From Prochlorococcus sp. AG-676-P15-1 (lineage in GTDB: Bacteria; Cyanobacteriota; Cyanobacteriia; PCC-6307; Cyanobiaceae), in assembly GCA_003210825.1 (NCBI GenBank), contig QCUF01000001.1:1-64000 (forward strand): DNA of 64,000 bases. Direction: 5' to 3'. The notes under the pieces were generated by a model. It ran no database searches and had not been told where the DNA came from. It worked only from the letters and a program-made list of their open reading frames with translations. This document shows positions 61,403-64,000 of this stretch, piece after piece. The translations under genes and the position numbers were made by a program. How positions within the stretch are numbered: position 1 is the first letter of the stretch; each line of letters begins with the position of its first letter.

Positions 61403-62446
61403 TTATCTAAACATAGAGCTAACTGAACTTTCTTCATGAATTCTCCATATTGCCTCTCCTAACATATTTGCGACAGAAAGTACTTTTAATTGAGGGAATT
61501 TCTCATTATCTAAGACAGGAATACTGTTAGTAACTATAACTTGTTCAAATAAATCTTTTGAACTTAATCTTTCATAGGAAGGGGGAGAAAAAACTGCATG
61601 AGAAGCACATGCAAAAATTCTCTTTGCACCTTCTTTTTTTAATAAATTTGCACCTGAGCAAATAGTACCCCCCGTATCAATCATGTCATCTATAAGAATA
61701 GCGGTTTTCCCTTTAACTTCTCCAATTACAGTCAAACTTTCTGCGATGTTGTGAGCAGATCTTCTCTTGTCAATAATCGCTAATGGTGCGTCATTCATTA
61801 ATTTGGCAAATGCTCTAGCTCTGGCTACTCCCCCAACATCAGGAGATACAACTACAACTTCTTCTAACTTTAAAGTCTCAAGATAATCAATTAAGACAGG
61901 AGAACCATAAATATGATCACAAGGGATATCAAAATACCCTTGTATTTGGGCTGAATGTAAATCCATGGCAAGAACTCTATCTACACCAGATTTTTCAAGC
62001 AAATTTGCTGTAAGCTTTGCTGTAATTGACTCTCTTCCTGAAGTTTTCCTGTCCGCCCTTGCATATCCAAAATATGGAATAACAGCTGTAATTTGTCTAG
62101 CTGAAGCTCTTTTGCAAGCATCGACCATTATCATCAGTTCCATTAAACTATCGTTTACAGGCGCGCAAGTAGGCTGAATAAGAAACACATCACAACCTCT
62201 TATAGATTGTTGTATTTGAACATAAAGTTCCCCATCTGCAAATCTTTTAGATACTAAAGGGACATTTTCTATCCCTAAATATAATGCGATTTCTTCAGCT
62301 AATTTAGGATTAGAGGTTCCACTCACTAACCTTAATCGACTATTAGTTAGATTATAAGTTGGTTCATCGTTCTCAACTGCCGTGATAAAACTAGTCACGA
62401 AATTAGATTCTAGAGATTCTAATATTATGGTAGTGCCTAATATCAA
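61403..62446 (-). CDS. prs: Ribose-phosphate pyrophosphokinase
   Basis: LVSGTSNPKLAEEIALYLG, DVFLIQPTCAPVNDSLMELMIMVDACKRASA, AILIDDMIDTGGTI; true start may be internal. Confidence 0.95.
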   Translation of the reverse strand: MILGTTIILESLESNFVTSFITAVENDEPTYNLTNSRLRLVSGTSNPKLAEEIALYLGIENVPLVSKRFADGELYVQIQQSIRGCDVFLIQPTCAPVNDSLMELMIMVDACKRASARQITAVIPYFGYARADRKTSGRESITAKLTANLLEKSGVDRVLAMDLHSAQIQGYFDIPCDHIYGSPVLIDYLETLKLEEVVVVSPDVGGVARARAFAKLMNDAPLAIIDKRRSAHNIAESLTVIGEVKGKTAILIDDMIDTGGTICSGANLLKKEGAKRIFACASHAVFSPPSYERLSSKDLFEQVIVTNSIPVLDNEKFPQLKVLSVANMLGEAIWRIHEESSVSSMFR

Positions 62447-62651
62447 TTTCGCAAAAATTAATTAACTTATTTATCTTTAAAAGCTAAAAGTCAAAAAGTT
62501 GATTAAAAATATTCTTTAAATATATAATTCAAAATTTCCAGACAAATTTAAGAAAGAACCAAAATTGTATTTGTTAAATGATCTATATTTCTCTATTGTT
62601 AGTTTTAAATAATAATTGATAAATAAATTATAAAAATTTTCATAATATTCA

Positions 62652-64000
62652 ATGACTTTGAAATCAGTTTTAAAAGAAAAATCGTTAGGAATTCTTGTTC
62701 ATCCATCGAGCCTACCAGGGGGTAGTTACTGCGGGACTTTTGGAGAAGGCGCTAAAGATTGGATTAAGAAGCTTTATAAACATAAGATTAAATACTGGCA
62801 ATTCTTGCCTCTTACACCAACAGATTCAACTGGATCTCCCTACAGTTCTCCCTCTAGTTTTGCATTAAATCCTTGGTTTCTAGATATCAATAAATTAATT
62901 GAAAAAAAATTTATCATTTCAATTAATAAGCAGGATTTACAATCAAGTAATCAGCATGAAGATCATTTTGATTTTGAATTCGCAAATAAATTATCAAAGA
63001 AATTAGGGGAATATCTTTTATTTGATTGGGAATATCAATCTGAAGAGAGGAAAACTGATTTTTATATATGGAATAAAAAAAACACTTGGATTGAAGATTA
63101 TTCAATATTTATGGTCTTTAGAGAGGAATTCAATATGTTGCCTTGGTGGGAGTGGCCTGTGGAATTAAAACAAAAGAAAAATGAATTTATTAAACCATGG
63201 ATAAAGATCAAAAAGAATGAAATACTTAAAACAAAATTAATACAATGGCATCTTGATAAACAGTGGATGGAAATCAAAAATTTTGCCAAAACTAAAGGAA
63301 TTACACTCATAGGCGATTTACCTTTTTATGTTTCAAGAGATAGCGCAGATGTATGGAGTAATAAGTCACTCTTTTCAATATCTCAAAATGGAGATTTACT
63401 ATTTCAAAGTGGAGTACCGCCTGATTATTTCTCATCTACTGGACAACTATGGGGTACGCCTACTTACTATTGGGGTAAACACATAAGAACAAATTTTAGA
63501 TGGTGGAGGGAAAGATTTAGAAGACAATTTGAACTTGTAGACATCTTAAGACTTGATCATTTTAGAGCTTTGGCTGGATATTGGAGGGTTGATGGGAATG
63601 CCGAAAATGCTATAAATGGGACTTGGATTAAATCTCCTGGTAAAGAGCTATTAAATTTTTTAAAAAAAGATTTAAAATCTGATTATTTACCTATAATTGC
63701 TGAGGATTTAGGCGTTATAACTAAAGACGTAGAACATTTAAGAGACAATTATAATTTACCTGGTATGAAGATTTTGCAATTTGCATTCGACGGGAATCAA
63801 AACAACCCCTATCTCCCTAAAAATATCGAAAAAGAGAATTGGGTTGTTTATACAGGGACTCACGATAACGCTACGTCCACTTCGTGGTGGGAGTATTTAG
63901 ATATTCATATTAAAAACCATATTAAAGATAACTACAAATACTCAAATGATCCTTCTTGGAATTTAATCGAAATTGGCATGAGAACAAAAGCCAACCTTTT
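62652..64000 (+). CDS. malQ: 4-alpha-glucanotransferase (runs off window)
   Basis: LGILVHPSSLPGGSYCGTFGEGAKDWI, GDLPFYVSRDSADVWSN, RLDHFRALAGYW, IIAEDLGVIT, TGTHDNAT; not in ORF track because no stop in window. Confidence 0.95.
   Translation, partial: MTLKSVLKEKSLGILVHPSSLPGGSYCGTFGEGAKDWIKKLYKHKIKYWQFLPLTPTDSTGSPYSSPSSFALNPWFLDINKLIEKKFIISINKQDLQSSNQHEDHFDFEFANKLSKKLGEYLLFDWEYQSEERKTDFYIWNKKNTWIEDYSIFMVFREEFNMLPWWEWPVELKQKKNEFIKPWIKIKKNEILKTKLIQWHLDKQWMEIKNFAKTKGITLIGDLPFYVSRDSADVWSNKSLFSISQNGDLLFQSGVPPDYFSSTGQLWGTPTYYWGKHIRTNFRWWRERFRRQFELVDILRLDHFRALAGYWRVDGNAENAINGTWIKSPGKELLNFLKKDLKSDYLPIIAEDLGVITKDVEHLRDNYNLPGMKILQFAFDGNQNNPYLPKNIEKENWVVYTGTHDNATSTSWWEYLDIHIKNHIKDNYKYSNDPSWNLIEIGMRTKANL

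Overview
The window is an AT-rich cyanobacterial chromosome segment. Gene content and order (guaB3-Yfr1-trxA, petG/cytM, chlI, petH with no CpcD linker domain, many tiny single-TM proteins) point to a high-light-type Prochlorococcus; this is inference, no database search was run. About 1-12 kb and 18.4-20.3 kb are accessory-like regions full of very small ORFs, many below the 60-aa cutoff of the supplied track. About 20.4-64 kb is mostly core metabolism (hom, sufE, ruvC, chlI, trmJ-like, cytM, petG, rsmD, hisH, trxA, guaB, gyrA, crtL, GH57, leuA, folD, crtE, cobB, opcA, zwf, petH, sasA, prs, malQ) plus one tRNA-Glu. The most interesting points are: (1) a zinc locus (znuB / zur / znuC / znuA / CobW GTPase / WD40) in which the ZnuA-like protein and the neighbouring CobW GTPase appear to carry the same ~110-125 aa inserted domain, zur sits antisense between znuC and znuB, and a near-perfect Zur-like palindrome lies before znuA; (2) two tandem minus-strand sRNA candidates at 10.95-11.2 kb, one with the GGAAACA loop repeats typical of the Yfr2 family, the other with a loop resembling the Yfr1 motif; (3) a canonical Yfr1 between guaB and trxA; (4) a Psb34/Hlip-N-terminus-like mini-protein and a core-less Nif11 mini-protein missed or mis-started in the ORF track; (5) an ATP-grasp / alpha-E / transglutaminase operon followed by a cupin-like gene. 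No CRISPR array, rRNA, prophage or transposase was seen.
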